A program made the translations under genes and the position numbers. Under the pieces are notes generated by a model. It saw nothing but the letters and a program-made list of their open reading frames with translations. It was not told the origin of the DNA and made no database searches. This document shows positions 17,553-25,187 of a stretch of DNA of 64,000 nt, one piece after another (position 1 is the stretch's first letter; the number at the start of each line of letters is the position of its first letter). The DNA is taken from assembly GCF_000747525.1 (NCBI RefSeq), contig NZ_CP009278.1:5022001-5086000 (forward strand), read 5' to 3'. This DNA is from Sphingobacterium sp. ML3W (GTDB lineage: Bacteria; Bacteroidota; Bacteroidia; Sphingobacteriales; Sphingobacteriaceae).

Positions 17553-17641
17553 ATTATATTGCACGTATATTTAAATCTCAGTTTCACGAATCAAATGAAC
17601 TGGGCACATCGATAAACGCTGTATCGAATTTATGCTAAAGT
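17530..17641. repeat. Cassette-flank repeat, copy 1
   Basis: This stretch (GTAAAACAGTTACAC..., CACGTATATTTAAAT..., then CACATCGATAAACGCTGTAT and CGAATTTATGCTAAAGT) returns in diverged form at 20212-20329 beside the fic gene. The last 37 bp are identical in both copies. Here the repeat runs straight into the stop codon of the antitoxin gene. Confidence 0.8.
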
Positions 17642-17931
17642 TCTATAGAAATTTTGACTTTACCACCTAAGCCCTTTTCTACAATATCAAATAACGTCTT
17701 AAGAGTAAGATTACTTCCATTATTTTCAATTTTAGAAATATACTCCCGCTTCTTATCCACCAACTCAGCGAGTTCTAATTGCGTTAGATGCTTTTCCTCA
17801 CGTGCCTTTTTTAGTAATAAACCAATCTGAAATGATGAAAAATCTCTTTCAAGTTCATCTCTTCTTTCTGTCCCGACCTCACCGTAAACTGCATCTTTTA
17901 TCTCTTTCCAACTTTTAGTTTCCATACTCAT
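17635..17931 (-). CDS. HigA-like XRE-family antitoxin
   Basis: Antitoxin and probable autorepressor of the pair with the gene at 17928-18179. The 98-residue protein has a short N-terminal toxin-binding helix region (WKEIKDAVYGEVGTERRDEL) and a C-terminal XRE helix-turn-helix: LKKAREEKHLTQLELAELVD, KKREYISKIENNG, LKTLFDIVEKGLGGKVKI. The toxin gene precedes it with a four-base ATGA overlap, the usual toxin-first HigBA order. The palindrome at 17458 lies beyond its 3' end, not in the promoter. Confidence 0.9.
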   Translation of the reverse strand: MSMETKSWKEIKDAVYGEVGTERRDELERDFSSFQIGLLLKKAREEKHLTQLELAELVDKKREYISKIENNGSNLTLKTLFDIVEKGLGGKVKISIEL

Positions 17932-18179
17932 TTACTCAAAACAACTAACTTATCTCCATCGAAAAAACAAAATACTCGCCAAATATTTGTACCAAGCTGA
18001 ATACGCGCTTCATAAAGTCCTTCAGTTCCAACCAAATGCTTCAAATAATTAGACGGAACACGTTCGAGAGTTTCAATAGCTTCAATAATTTTAAAGATCT
18101 TATCTTGAACCTTCTGTGGTTGCTCCAACAAAAAATCCTCAAAATAGTTTTTAAAAGCAATTACTTCTCTGACTTTCAT
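17928..18179 (-). CDS. RelE/HigB-type toxin, shortened
   Basis: Ribosome-dependent mRNA endonuclease family (RelE/HigB, phage Gp49-like). From ATG 18179 it reads MKVREVIAFKNYFEDFLLEQ, then LVGTEGLYEARIQLGTNIWR and VFCFFDGDKLVVLSK. The family normally continues after VVLL with a basic tail (FQKKTQKTP-like, about 25 residues) that carries a catalytic/basic patch; here a stop follows SK, so this copy is about 83 residues long and may be inactive. An upstream ATG at 18230 is possible but would add a non-family extension. It overlaps the antitoxin start by four bases. Confidence 0.85.
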   Translation of the reverse strand: MKVREVIAFKNYFEDFLLEQPQKVQDKIFKIIEAIETLERVPSNYLKHLVGTEGLYEARIQLGTNIWRVFCFFDGDKLVVLSK

Positions 18180-18311
18180 AAACAAAGGTAATTTAAAAGT
18201 TACTATTTTGCAAATCGTAATATAATGCAAATAAACGCTCGCATCATAATAACAAAGAATTCCTTACTTCTATTTTGAGTTTGCTAACGTCTCATCAGCA
18301 TATTTCCCCAT

Positions 18312-18345
18312 CAACTGAATGCAATCGCATTGACAGCGAACTAAT
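18312..18345 (+). repeat. 34-bp direct repeat, copy beyond the TA pair
   Basis: Exact second copy of the gldM-end sequence at 17413-17446. It is followed by ATATAAAA and a terminator, as is the shorter GCGAACTAATATAAAA at the far side of the fic gene (about 21448-21463). Confidence 0.85.
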
Positions 18346-18356
18346 ATAAAAGAGGA

Positions 18357-18400
18357 CCTAAAAAAAGCCTTCGCAATGCATTGAGAAGGCTTTTTTTAGG
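18357..18400. terminator. Bidirectional terminator between the TA module and namZ
   Basis: CCTAAAAAAAGCCTTC and GAAGGCTTTTTTTAGG form a long stem around a 12-base loop. It lies beyond the namZ stop codon (18467) on the minus strand and separates that gene from the toxin-antitoxin promoter. A similar one follows the fic gene. Confidence 0.85.
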
Positions 18401-18466
18401 ATACGTATTTCAATTTTTACAATGGCGAATTTCAATCCTACACATTAACTTCCTAACCTGCTAAAC

Positions 18467-19657
18467 TTATTGATAAATTAAATATTTCTTTCTCATCGCT
18501 TTATAGGTCTCCAGGCCTGGTGCCCAGCTTTTACGAATTTCATCTGCAGACATCCCCTCATTAATGGCCTCCCGTAGCGCAGGTCCACCCGCTAACTTAT
18601 CAAATACCACAATTTCTTTACTTTGCTTGGCATCAAAAAATATTTTTTTATTCGGATAGTTCTGATACGTCTCGATCAACCAAGAAAGGTCAATCTGCTT
18701 TGATGCTCTTAATTTTTGTAGATCAACAGTTCTTAAGTCCAAGCCATAGCACAGTTCATTCAGGTGAATTGGTGTCGCACTCATATTTGGGATGCTGACT
18801 GGCGTAAACGTAAAGTCATATTTCCCCTTTAATTCAGGAGCACCAATAACGGTGAATGGAAACAATGTGCCTCGCCCTTCACTGAGCACCGTACCTTCAA
18901 ATAAGCAAGTCGAGGGGTATAACAAAACAGCCTGATAGGTATTGATATTCGGAGACATATTTACAGGTGGTATATATTCCATCTCATGGCTATAGTTTGC
19001 TACGGGAACAATCTTGATGTTACATTGAACACCATTTGCGAGCCATCCTTCTCCATTGATCATCTGCGCATATTCCCCGACCGTCATACCATGGGTGACG
19101 GGCACAGGGTGCATGCCGATTCCCGATTTATACGCCATATCCAATATTGGTCCATCGATAAAGTATCCGTTGGGGTTTGGTCGATCTAGAATCAAAAGTT
19201 CTTTTCCCTGTTCCGCACAAGCTTCCATGACGCGATGCATCGTCGCGATATACGTAAAATAGCGAACACCAATATCTTGAATATCAAAAATCATCAGATC
19301 GACATCTGCCAACATCTCTTTTGTGGGTTTATTGGTCTTGCCGTATAAAGAAACTATTTTAACACCTGTCGCTGGATCAATGGCATCCGTAACTTTTACC
19401 CCCGCGCCTACGTCACCACGAAAACCATGTTCCGGGCCAAAAACTTTGACAATATTAACACCAAGTGCAATCAGGCTATCCACACTGGATTCATCTCCGA
19501 TTCGTGATGTAGGATTAACCACCATCCCAATTCTTTTTCCTTTCAAATAACTGATATATTCGGATGTTTGATCAGCGCCTGTACGGATTTGTGCAACAAG
19601 AGGATAGGTGAGTAACAGGACGATGCAAAAGCTGAAGATAATTTTAACTGTTTTCAT
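18467..19657 (-). CDS. DUF1343 exo-beta-N-acetylmuramidase (NamZ-like, GH171)
   Basis: Family now known to remove N-acetylmuramic acid from the non-reducing end of muropeptide chains, serving cell-wall recycling. The start at 19657 gives a signal peptide (MKTVKIIFSFCIVLLLTYPL then VAQ); an ATG six codons earlier would weaken it. Conserved DUF1343 blocks are visible: KRIGMVVNPTSRIGDESSVD, KVFGPEHGFRGDVGAG, LMIFDIQDIGVRYFTYIATM, LLILDRPNPNGYFIDGP, and LSEGRGTLFPF. About 396 residues, the usual length. Periplasmic or exported. It lies between two toxin cassettes but is itself an ordinary chromosomal gene. Confidence 0.92.
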   Translation of the reverse strand: MKTVKIIFSFCIVLLLTYPLVAQIRTGADQTSEYISYLKGKRIGMVVNPTSRIGDESSVDSLIALGVNIVKVFGPEHGFRGDVGAGVKVTDAIDPATGVKIVSLYGKTNKPTKEMLADVDLMIFDIQDIGVRYFTYIATMHRVMEACAEQGKELLILDRPNPNGYFIDGPILDMAYKSGIGMHPVPVTHGMTVGEYAQMINGEGWLANGVQCNIKIVPVANYSHEMEYIPPVNMSPNINTYQAVLLYPSTCLFEGTVLSEGRGTLFPFTVIGAPELKGKYDFTFTPVSIPNMSATPIHLNELCYGLDLRTVDLQKLRASKQIDLSWLIETYQNYPNKKIFFDAKQSKEIVVFDKLAGGPALREAINEGMSADEIRKSWAPGLETYKAMRKKYLIYQ

Positions 19658-19972
19658 ATTTATGAGATCATCCACATAACCCGACTTTCTTTTAAATCTT
19701 TATTTGGTATAATGAGGTTATATGGGGTTTATAATCATGTAAATAGGAATGTAATTGTCATTCCTTTTCTTCTGTAAGAATAAGCATAAAAAATAAAATA
19801 CGCAAGAAAACGCAAATTAATTATATAAAACATCAGATTAGTTACAAAATATACATAACACGCTATTTTATAACACACTCAATCACCATCATTTTTGATG
19901 GATATCAAACTATAGCTTTCAAGAATAGCATAAAAACGCAAATATTAAAACGATTTTTGTGAGGCGATAGTC
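19658..19972. other. Non-coding, AT-rich gap
   Basis: Contains the namZ promoter region near 19660-19740 and then AT-rich sequence with no frame or inverted repeat that I can support. It ends at the first copy of the duplicated holin-like gene. Confidence 0.5.
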
Positions 19973-20152
19973 CTAAGCCAACGGATAGCGCCTCCTCCTC
20001 CATCTACCAAGTACCCTACTCAGCACAACACTGACACAGGTCCCCACTATAGCTGTCAATACTGTCTGCAAGACATCACCCAATGAAATCGAGGCCCATA
20101 TCGAACAGAGACTACCACCCAGCGTACCTATCCGCAGATCGTTAAACTTCAA
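19973..20152 (-). pseudogene. Duplicated holin-like gene, copy without ATG
   Basis: Nearly the same sequence as 21527-21694 (about 190 bp duplicated). The strong ribosome site AAGGAGGTGCAGG is kept, but the start ATG has become TTG at 20150-20152, so translation would rely on TTG. The product would be 59 residues: one hydrophobic segment (VLQTVLTAIVGTCVSVVLS) and a very basic end (RVLGRWRRRRYPLA). The two copies bracket the fic cassette, so this may be a leftover of the duplication or recombination that brought it in. Confidence 0.6.
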
Positions 20153-20211
20153 CCTGCACCTCCTTGTCATTTGTCGTAAGCATAGGCGATGATAATCCTT
20201 TATTTGCAGGT

Positions 20212-20329
20212 AAAACAGTTACACCCTTTATTACTTTACTACACGTATATTTAAATATACGTTTTCACGCATTAAATTAATTTGGCACATCGATAAACGC
20301 TGTATCGAATTTATGCTAAAGTGCTATCA
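20212..20329. repeat. Cassette-flank repeat, copy 2
   Basis: Diverged copy of 17530-17641. It keeps GTAAAACAGTTACAC, CACGTATATTTAAAT and the identical block ending CGAATTTATGCTAAAGT. In this copy the GTAACGG...terminator partner has been lost, so only the sequence remains, not the hairpin. Confidence 0.8.
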
Positions 20330-20384
20330 TTTATTCCATTAAAAAGGAATCTTAAGAACTGATATTATCAAATAACTTATATCT

Positions 20385-20410
20385 TTGATAATATCATATG
20401 ATACTATCAA
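20385..20410. promoter_or_regulatory. 26-bp palindrome at the fic start, likely operator
   Basis: Near-perfect inverted repeat centred on CATATG, TTGATA-x-TATCAT on both arms with one mismatch. It matches the core of the 54-bp palindrome after gldM. Its right edge is two bases before the ATG at 20413. A second hairpin (TGATATTATCAAA ... TTTGATAATATCA) overlaps its left arm, so two mutually exclusive structures are possible. Self-repression of fic is a natural inference. Confidence 0.65.
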
Positions 20411-20412
20411 GC

Positions 20413-21372
20413 ATGAAGCCACCATATACGTTAACGGACAATATTTTAGCATTAGTTGCTTCTATTTCCGAAAAAATAGGAGAAATTAACGCTTTTCAAT
20501 TATATAAACCCGCAGCAGAATTAAGAAAGAAAAATAGAATTAAAACAATTCAATCTTCTTTGGAAATTGAGGGTAATACATTGACAGAGGAGCAAATTAC
20601 GGCTCTTCTGGACAATAAAAGAGTTATTGCTCCTCAAAAAGATATTTTAGAAGTTCAGAATGCTATAAAAGTGTATGAACAACTCAATCAATTCAATCCA
20701 TACAAATTAAAAGATCTAGAAAAAGCTCACTCGGTTTTAATGAATGGATTGATTGATAATGCGGGTAAATTAAGGACAACGACTGTCGGAATCGTAAAAG
20801 GTTCCAAAGTAGAACATATCGCACCAAGTGGGACCATGGTCAAAGCTTTGATGAAAGATCTATTCCATTATCTTAAAAAAGACAAGGATTTAATCCTAAT
20901 CAAAAGTTGTGTATTTCATTACGAATTTGAGTTTATCCATCCATTTTTAGACGGAAACGGAAGAATGGGCAGATTGTGGCAAACTTTGATTCTCATACAA
21001 CAATATCCAGTTTTTGAATATTTACCTGTCGAATCCCTTGTAAAACAAAAACAAACTGAATATTATAACAAATTAAGTGAGTCCGACAAAAAGGGAAATT
21101 CTACACCTTTTATCGAATTTATGCTTGCCATCATTTTAGAGTCTTTAAACGGACTTTTACAATCTCAATCCGTAAAACTTTATACAGAAGACAGGATACG
21201 CTTATTTAAAGAAAAAATAGGCAAAAACAAATTCAGTAGAAAAGACTATTTGCAAAATTTTAAAAACATTTCTGCACCGACCGCAAGTCGAGATTTAAAA
21301 TGGGCTATTGAACTAGACCTATTGACTAAATTTGGAGAATTAAGATTAACAGAATATCAGTTTAAGCAATAA
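20413..21372 (+). CDS. Fic-domain protein with N-terminal inhibitory motif
   Basis: Fic enzymes attach AMP or other nucleotide parts to target proteins. The active loop HPFLDGNGRMGR is intact. The N-terminal region has an inhibitory-helix motif of the (S/T)xxxE(G/N) type within IQSSLEIEGNTLTEEQ, so activity should be self-restrained (class II). A winged-helix-like C-terminal part follows (KFSRKDYLQNFKNISAPTAS, then WAIELDLLTKFGELRLTEY). I prefer ATG 20413 because ATG 20398 lies inside the palindrome. About 319 residues. It stands alone on the plus strand, between repeats shared with the HigBA pair, so it behaves as an exchangeable toxin-type cargo. Confidence 0.93.
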   Translation: MKPPYTLTDNILALVASISEKIGEINAFQLYKPAAELRKKNRIKTIQSSLEIEGNTLTEEQITALLDNKRVIAPQKDILEVQNAIKVYEQLNQFNPYKLKDLEKAHSVLMNGLIDNAGKLRTTTVGIVKGSKVEHIAPSGTMVKALMKDLFHYLKKDKDLILIKSCVFHYEFEFIHPFLDGNGRMGRLWQTLILIQQYPVFEYLPVESLVKQKQTEYYNKLSESDKKGNSTPFIEFMLAIILESLNGLLQSQSVKLYTEDRIRLFKEKIGKNKFSRKDYLQNFKNISAPTASRDLKWAIELDLLTKFGELRLTEYQFKQ

Positions 21373-21477
21373 AACTACATGCTGTTTTGAGTTAGCTAAA
21401 GCTTCATCAGGATATTTCGCTACAAATGGGATTTTCAATAGCACTAACTGCGAACTAATATAAAAAATAGTACATAA

Positions 21478-21515
21478 AAAAAAGGCCCTCTCAGCAAATT
21501 GAGAAGGCCTTTTCC
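21478..21515. terminator. Terminator after fic
   Basis: AAAAGGCC-CTCTCA and TGAGA-AGGCCTTTT form a long stem with a small bulge around GCAAAT, with A and T runs outside. It resembles the terminator at 18357-18400 in position and in its GAGAAGGC right arm. Confidence 0.8.
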
Positions 21516-21526
21516 ACACACTCCTG

Positions 21527-21694
21527 CTAGCGCCTCCTCCTCCATCTGCCCAGTACCCTACTCACCACAACACTGACACAGGTCCCCACTATAGCTGTCA
21601 ATACTGTCTGCAAGACATCCCCCAATGAAATCGAGGCCCATATCGAACAGAGACTACCACCCAGCGTACCTATCCGCAGATCGTTAAGTTTCAT
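21527..21694 (-). CDS. Holin-like small membrane protein, 55 residues
   Basis: Start chosen at ATG 21694 because AAGGAGGTGCAGG, an unusually strong ribosome site for Bacteroidota, lies just before it. One or two hydrophobic stretches (IGTLGGSLCSIWASISLG, VLQTVLTAIVGTCVSVVVS) and a basic tail (RVLGRWRRRR) fit a small holin or membrane-insertion protein. It overlaps the end of the upstream 84-118-residue gene. It is probably cotranscribed with the DUF5675 and FN3 genes, like a lysis or tail module of prophage origin. Role inferred only. Confidence 0.6.
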   Translation of the reverse strand: MKLNDLRIGTLGGSLCSIWASISLGDVLQTVLTAIVGTCVSVVVSRVLGRWRRRR

Positions 21695-21938
21695 CCTGCA
21701 CCTCCTTGTCATTTATCTTGCGCGTAGTCAACGGTGATCCATTAGCGGTTTTCGATTGATTTTCAGCAGCATCTCCACGTTGCTCAGCTTTATCACCGGG
21801 TTGCTCCAGCACCATCTCGATCACGCCTAGCCCCAGTCCGATATATTTCAGAATATGCATCACCTTACTCGGTAATTTCACAGGAGCCATTAAGACAACC
21901 TGTACTATATTGCTTATTTTATTGATCCATTTTTTCAT
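21684..21938 (-). CDS. Small protein with an amphipathic/membrane segment, 84 residues
   Basis: From ATG 21938 it begins MKKWINKISNIVQVVLMAPV, continues HILKYIGLGLGVIEMVLEQP and has a polar tail (GDKAEQRGDAAENQSKTANG). A longer frame reaches ATG 22040, but that start lies within the 23-bp tandem repeats, so the shorter start is more credible. No family recognised. It overlaps the holin-like gene and may act with it. Confidence 0.5.
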   Translation of the reverse strand: MKKWINKISNIVQVVLMAPVKLPSKVMHILKYIGLGLGVIEMVLEQPGDKAEQRGDAAENQSKTANGSPLTTRKINDKEVQDET

Positions 21939-22019
21939 TTGTATAAAAGTTAAGAAAGTAACAAAAGTGACCAGTAAGAAGTAACAAGTACTTACCACTC
22001 TATCACACCTTACAGCTTT

Positions 22020-22212
22020 ACTAATCACTTCGTCACTCATTACTATGTCACTTCGTCACTCATTACTATGTCACTCCGTTACTAATCACGATGTCACTCC
22101 GTTACTAATCACGATGTCACTCCGTTACTAATCACGATGTCACTCCGTCACTCATTACTATGTCACTCCGTTACTCATTACTATGTCACTCCGTTACTAC
22201 TTTACTTCGTCA
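22020..22212. repeat. 23-bp tandem repeat, about eight copies
   Basis: Unit GTCACTCCGTTACTAATCAC+GAT. The TGTCAC step recurs exactly every 23 bases at 22046, 22069, 22092, 22115, 22138, 22161 and 22184, with partial units at both ends. Some units have ACTCATTACTAT in place of ACTAATCACGAT. The repeat runs from the end of the DUF5675 gene into the spacer. There are no spacers between units, so it is not CRISPR. On the minus strand it reads AGTAACGGAGTGAC, like the AGTAACACAGTGAC runs near the Rpn genes. Confidence 0.9.
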
Positions 22213-22649
22213 CTAATTTCCAAAAAAACCATTTCGCTAGCCATTATAGCTACCAGTCGCTTGTATAAAGACAGGTAGGCTTTCTTCGATTGTCGCAGTT
22301 CATAGTCCCCTTCCACCAATTCCCAACCACTACCCACCAAAAGACAACCTGCGGTATCCCCAAAATTATTACCGATGTGGATGTATACATAGCTATAGTT
22401 CGGAATATCACGGATTTCGACCATCCCCTGGTGCAAAGCAGGAAATTTACGTTTATAGCGCGCATGCATAGCACCATAGGTATTGAAGGCCAATGGGTAG
22501 ACACCCGTCGGAATCGCTGTTTTACTTTTGATCTTGACATCGCGCACCAGATCTTCCAGGCCATAGCAGATCAAAACATCGTCGATATAGATTTCAGACA
22601 GGGTACTGTTGTTCCCCTGCCTGATTCTTTTGACAACTACGGTACTCAT
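22197..22649 (-). CDS. DUF5675 family protein
   Basis: The start at ATG 22649 gives MSTVVVKRIRQGNNSTLSEI with a four-base overlap (ATGA) with the FN3 gene stop; an ATG ten codons earlier lies inside that gene. The body has the family's conserved wording: TAIPTGVYPL, RYKRKFPALHQGMVEIRDIP, YVYIHIGNNFGDTAGCLLVG. Histidine and cysteine in IHIGNN...GC recall L,D-transpeptidase-like or lysin-like folds, but the biochemical function of DUF5675 is not established. It is often found with phage-like and tail-associated genes. Its last codons merge into the 23-bp tandem repeat. Confidence 0.8.
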   Translation of the reverse strand: MSTVVVKRIRQGNNSTLSEIYIDDVLICYGLEDLVRDVKIKSKTAIPTGVYPLAFNTYGAMHARYKRKFPALHQGMVEIRDIPNYSYVYIHIGNNFGDTAGCLLVGSGWELVEGDYELRQSKKAYLSLYKRLVAIMASEMVFLEISDEVK

Positions 22650-23278
22650 CGCGCTGTTAGGCTTACTGCATCGCACCAATCGCCAATACCCCTTCTATTA
22701 CGGGCACGTACGCGCAGGTAATACGTAAAACCGGGCTGCACCGGCGAGAATATGTTGGAATAACTCGTACTGGTCTGGAAATTCTCACCCCATACCGGTT
22801 GATCGAAGGCATCCAATGTACTCGCGATCTGATATTCATATACAATCGCTTCCTTCAAGGGTTTAAACTTAATCCCCATCTGATTTCGCTGCTTCCCATC
22901 CATCAATGCGACTTCCTGTACCAGACCTGGTATTTCTGATGGTTTATGGTCATTTTCCAACATAAGACCCGAGCTCAACAAAATGGACCGCGAACCATCC
23001 GCTACGGTGTTGACATAAAAAGCAATACTTTTCAAGCTGGCCGCCAATTTCTTCTTACTATCATTCTTTTCGGCTATTTCCAACACACTCCCGCCCCGGC
23101 TCGCTCTTTGCCATTTCGCCTTAAAATCATCTGCCTGTGCTTTCAGTTCCACCAACGTAATCGGGAGATCGACCAAAATGATATGCCCATCTAGGCAATC
23201 CAATACTTTACCCACCATCGTGTTGAACTCATGATCACTGACAATCGTGTAGTCCGAGATTACTTTTTTCTTTCTCAT
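22646..23278 (-). CDS. Fibronectin type III-domain protein
   Basis: 210 residues, no signal peptide. The N-terminal half is helical (HEFNTMVGKVLDCLDGHIIL, LKAQADDFKAKWQRASRGGS); the C-terminal half has an FN3-like pattern: YEYQIASTLDAFDQPVW, SPVQPGFTYYLRVRARNRRG, GDWCDAVSLTAR. It is the first gene of a four-gene minus-strand run (FN3, DUF5675, small protein, holin-like). Similar proteins occur in contractile-tail or prophage remnants of Bacteroidota. Role here unknown. Confidence 0.7.
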   Translation of the reverse strand: MRKKKVISDYTIVSDHEFNTMVGKVLDCLDGHIILVDLPITLVELKAQADDFKAKWQRASRGGSVLEIAEKNDSKKKLAASLKSIAFYVNTVADGSRSILLSSGLMLENDHKPSEIPGLVQEVALMDGKQRNQMGIKFKPLKEAIVYEYQIASTLDAFDQPVWGENFQTSTSYSNIFSPVQPGFTYYLRVRARNRRGIGDWCDAVSLTAR

Positions 23279-24356
23279 GTTTTGAATTATAATAGAGCCT
23301 ACGCTCCGATAAAAAATTGTTTACAGATGCGCTTCCGGACGAACATCATGAAGCAAACATAAATGAGGAAGGCAACGAAACCCGAACTTCCGGACACCAA
23401 CGGACACTAAGAGACAAACGCGTACAATTTCGGACAATGAAAAGTAGATAAAATGGTAAAATAGGTCCTTGACCGATAACACTTTTTCGGTTTCGTTAGG
23501 ACTATATCAACAAGGTGCGAACAGAAATGTGGAAAAAGTATTCCACACAGAAGAAAAGGATATCACTTTATCCACAAAAGTCTATAGCAATAGACAAAAT
23601 ATGGATAACCAGTGTATAAACTGAAACAGGAAAAGAAAACAGAGCAGCGCTGTATGCCGAAAAAGAATAGTTTTCCACACAAACTAACATCTTATCAATA
23701 TAATATCAGCAATTCAACAAGCAAGGGGAAACCCATTCACAAAAAGTATCACGCTGTCCACAATAAGTGAATAACTCACGGACAATAAGAAGGCGAGGAT
23801 ATAGAAAAGTGTTTAAATTTTGGGCGAAACATAATCACGCATGGGCATACACGACCAAAATCACAAAAACATAGTGCCTACTAGAAAGGTAGTATTGCAT
23901 TTTACACACAACAATCCACTAGGATGTGGACAAGTCTGCCCAATTCACAAAATCAGGATACTTATCCACAAACTGTGGATAGCGAAAGGCTAAAAGTGTT
24001 ACCGGTAAGCGCCTTATTTCGGCATATCAGCTCCTGTTTTTCTATTTTATACAGCAACAGTCCTCGGATATGCGGGTCCATTTCCCGAGTTCTTTCAGAT
24101 TGCTTTAGCTAATTGCATCCTATTTTCACATTCAATGGTGTACCGGAAAATAACACACTTACTGTTCAATGGTAACTCTTTACTTTATTCGGATAATATC
24201 CGATACAGCTTTAGATTTAAGTAATAGGCACTACCAAGGATCATCCATCAATAACTAGTAAACATACTCACCTTAAAATACACCTCTTTTTAAGGCCAAC
24301 TCCATAATTGACCTTAAAACAAGCACAATAACCACAGCCTCGCCAAAAAAAACAAC
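23279..24356. other. Long intergenic region with clustered DnaA-box-like sites
   Basis: About 1 kb with no credible gene. Perfect TTATCCACA boxes lie at 23568-23576 and 23962-23970; the second faces TGTGGATAG at 23974-23982, forming an inverted pair. One- or two-mismatch boxes lie at 23528 (TGTGGAAAA), 23539 (TATTCCACA), 23671 (TTTTCCACA), about 23755 (CTGTCCACA) and about 23925 (TGTGGACAA). TTCCGGAC/TCGGAC words repeat near 23334-23435. The cluster resembles a replication origin or a DnaA-binding reservoir; no dnaA or rep gene lies in the window. Confidence 0.5.
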
Positions 24357-24800
24357 TTATTCTTTGCGTGTTTTACTAGCCAACTTGCCAAAGATATGTG
24401 GCCCCATCCCTCGGGTTTTATCAAATAGATCGATCACATCAGACTTGAGATAATAAGGACGTCTACCCGCTTTCAATACAGGAAAAAGCAATATATTATT
24501 GACCGATTTATAGAAAGTAGAACGCTGGATCTCCAGTTTATCGATGATCCAGCTAATCGTTACATGCTCAGGTACTTGATCACGCAGCAATTTCTTCACA
24601 TTTAAATGCGGGCTTAGCAATTCTGCAAACTCTTCCATCAGCGGCAGTAGACTAGGTGAGTATGTATCCGACGAAAAACGATCGATCATCGTCTGGAGCA
24701 GATTTTCGCAAGGGATCTCGGACAGCAAAGGCTGCACCTCATGTTGGATCAATTGAGACAAGATATCTTGCATCTGCTCAATAAGTTTGATTTTTGACAT
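24357..24800 (-). CDS. Putative DNA-binding protein with helix-turn-helix, 147 residues
   Basis: N-terminal half helical (LIEQMQDILSQLIQHEVQPL, LLPLMEEFAELLSPHLNVKK). C-terminal half resembles an excisionase/MerR-type winged helix: TISWIIDKLEIQRSTFYKSV, then VLKAGRRPYYLKSDVIDLFD. This pattern of helix-turn-helix followed by RRPYYLKSDV is typical of small DNA-binding proteins on mobile elements. It borders the region with clustered DnaA boxes and could act there. No partner integrase is seen. Confidence 0.65.
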   Translation of the reverse strand: MSKIKLIEQMQDILSQLIQHEVQPLLSEIPCENLLQTMIDRFSSDTYSPSLLPLMEEFAELLSPHLNVKKLLRDQVPEHVTISWIIDKLEIQRSTFYKSVNNILLFPVLKAGRRPYYLKSDVIDLFDKTRGMGPHIFGKLASKTRKE

Positions 24801-25187
24801 GTGTAGTAAGCATTAAGCAAGACACCAAAAACATGAGGCCACCTCCAAAAGGTTGCACCTGACGACTTGCTGATCAAAATAGCATGTTGCTCATTCAGAT
24901 GGCTCAATAGCTAATACCGCCTTACCCATTTTACAGAGGTCGGCATTCATATAAAATATAAGGCAAACCCTACGTCATAAAAATTGACCACAAACCATGA
25001 GGCGATTATTTAGAAATACGAAGATAGGTCTTAGAAGAGCATCACAATGATATAATTTCCATATTTAAAAAGATGGTTTATCTTTTTGGAGAGAAACTGG
25101 AACCAGTTGTTTCATCGGCTTTACGATCGTATTGATCAAAAGGCAAAGATTTTGTATACATTTTTTCATAAAATAAGCTTAAAGTTT
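24801..25187. other. Gap with a terminator for the LytTR operon
   Basis: No gene seen. AAAAAGAT and ATCTTTTT at 25067-25087 form a short hairpin with A/T runs, a likely terminator for the minus-strand kinase/regulator operon that ends at 25188. The rest is plain AT-rich sequence. Confidence 0.55.

Noticed and set aside
22020..22212. Possible CRISPR array
   Set aside because: The 23-bp units are directly adjacent with no unique spacers, and no cas gene is near.
23281..24356. Calling this region the chromosomal origin
   Set aside because: DnaA boxes are clear, but no dnaA/rep gene or gene-direction switch is seen and I cannot compute skew, so it is reported only as a candidate.
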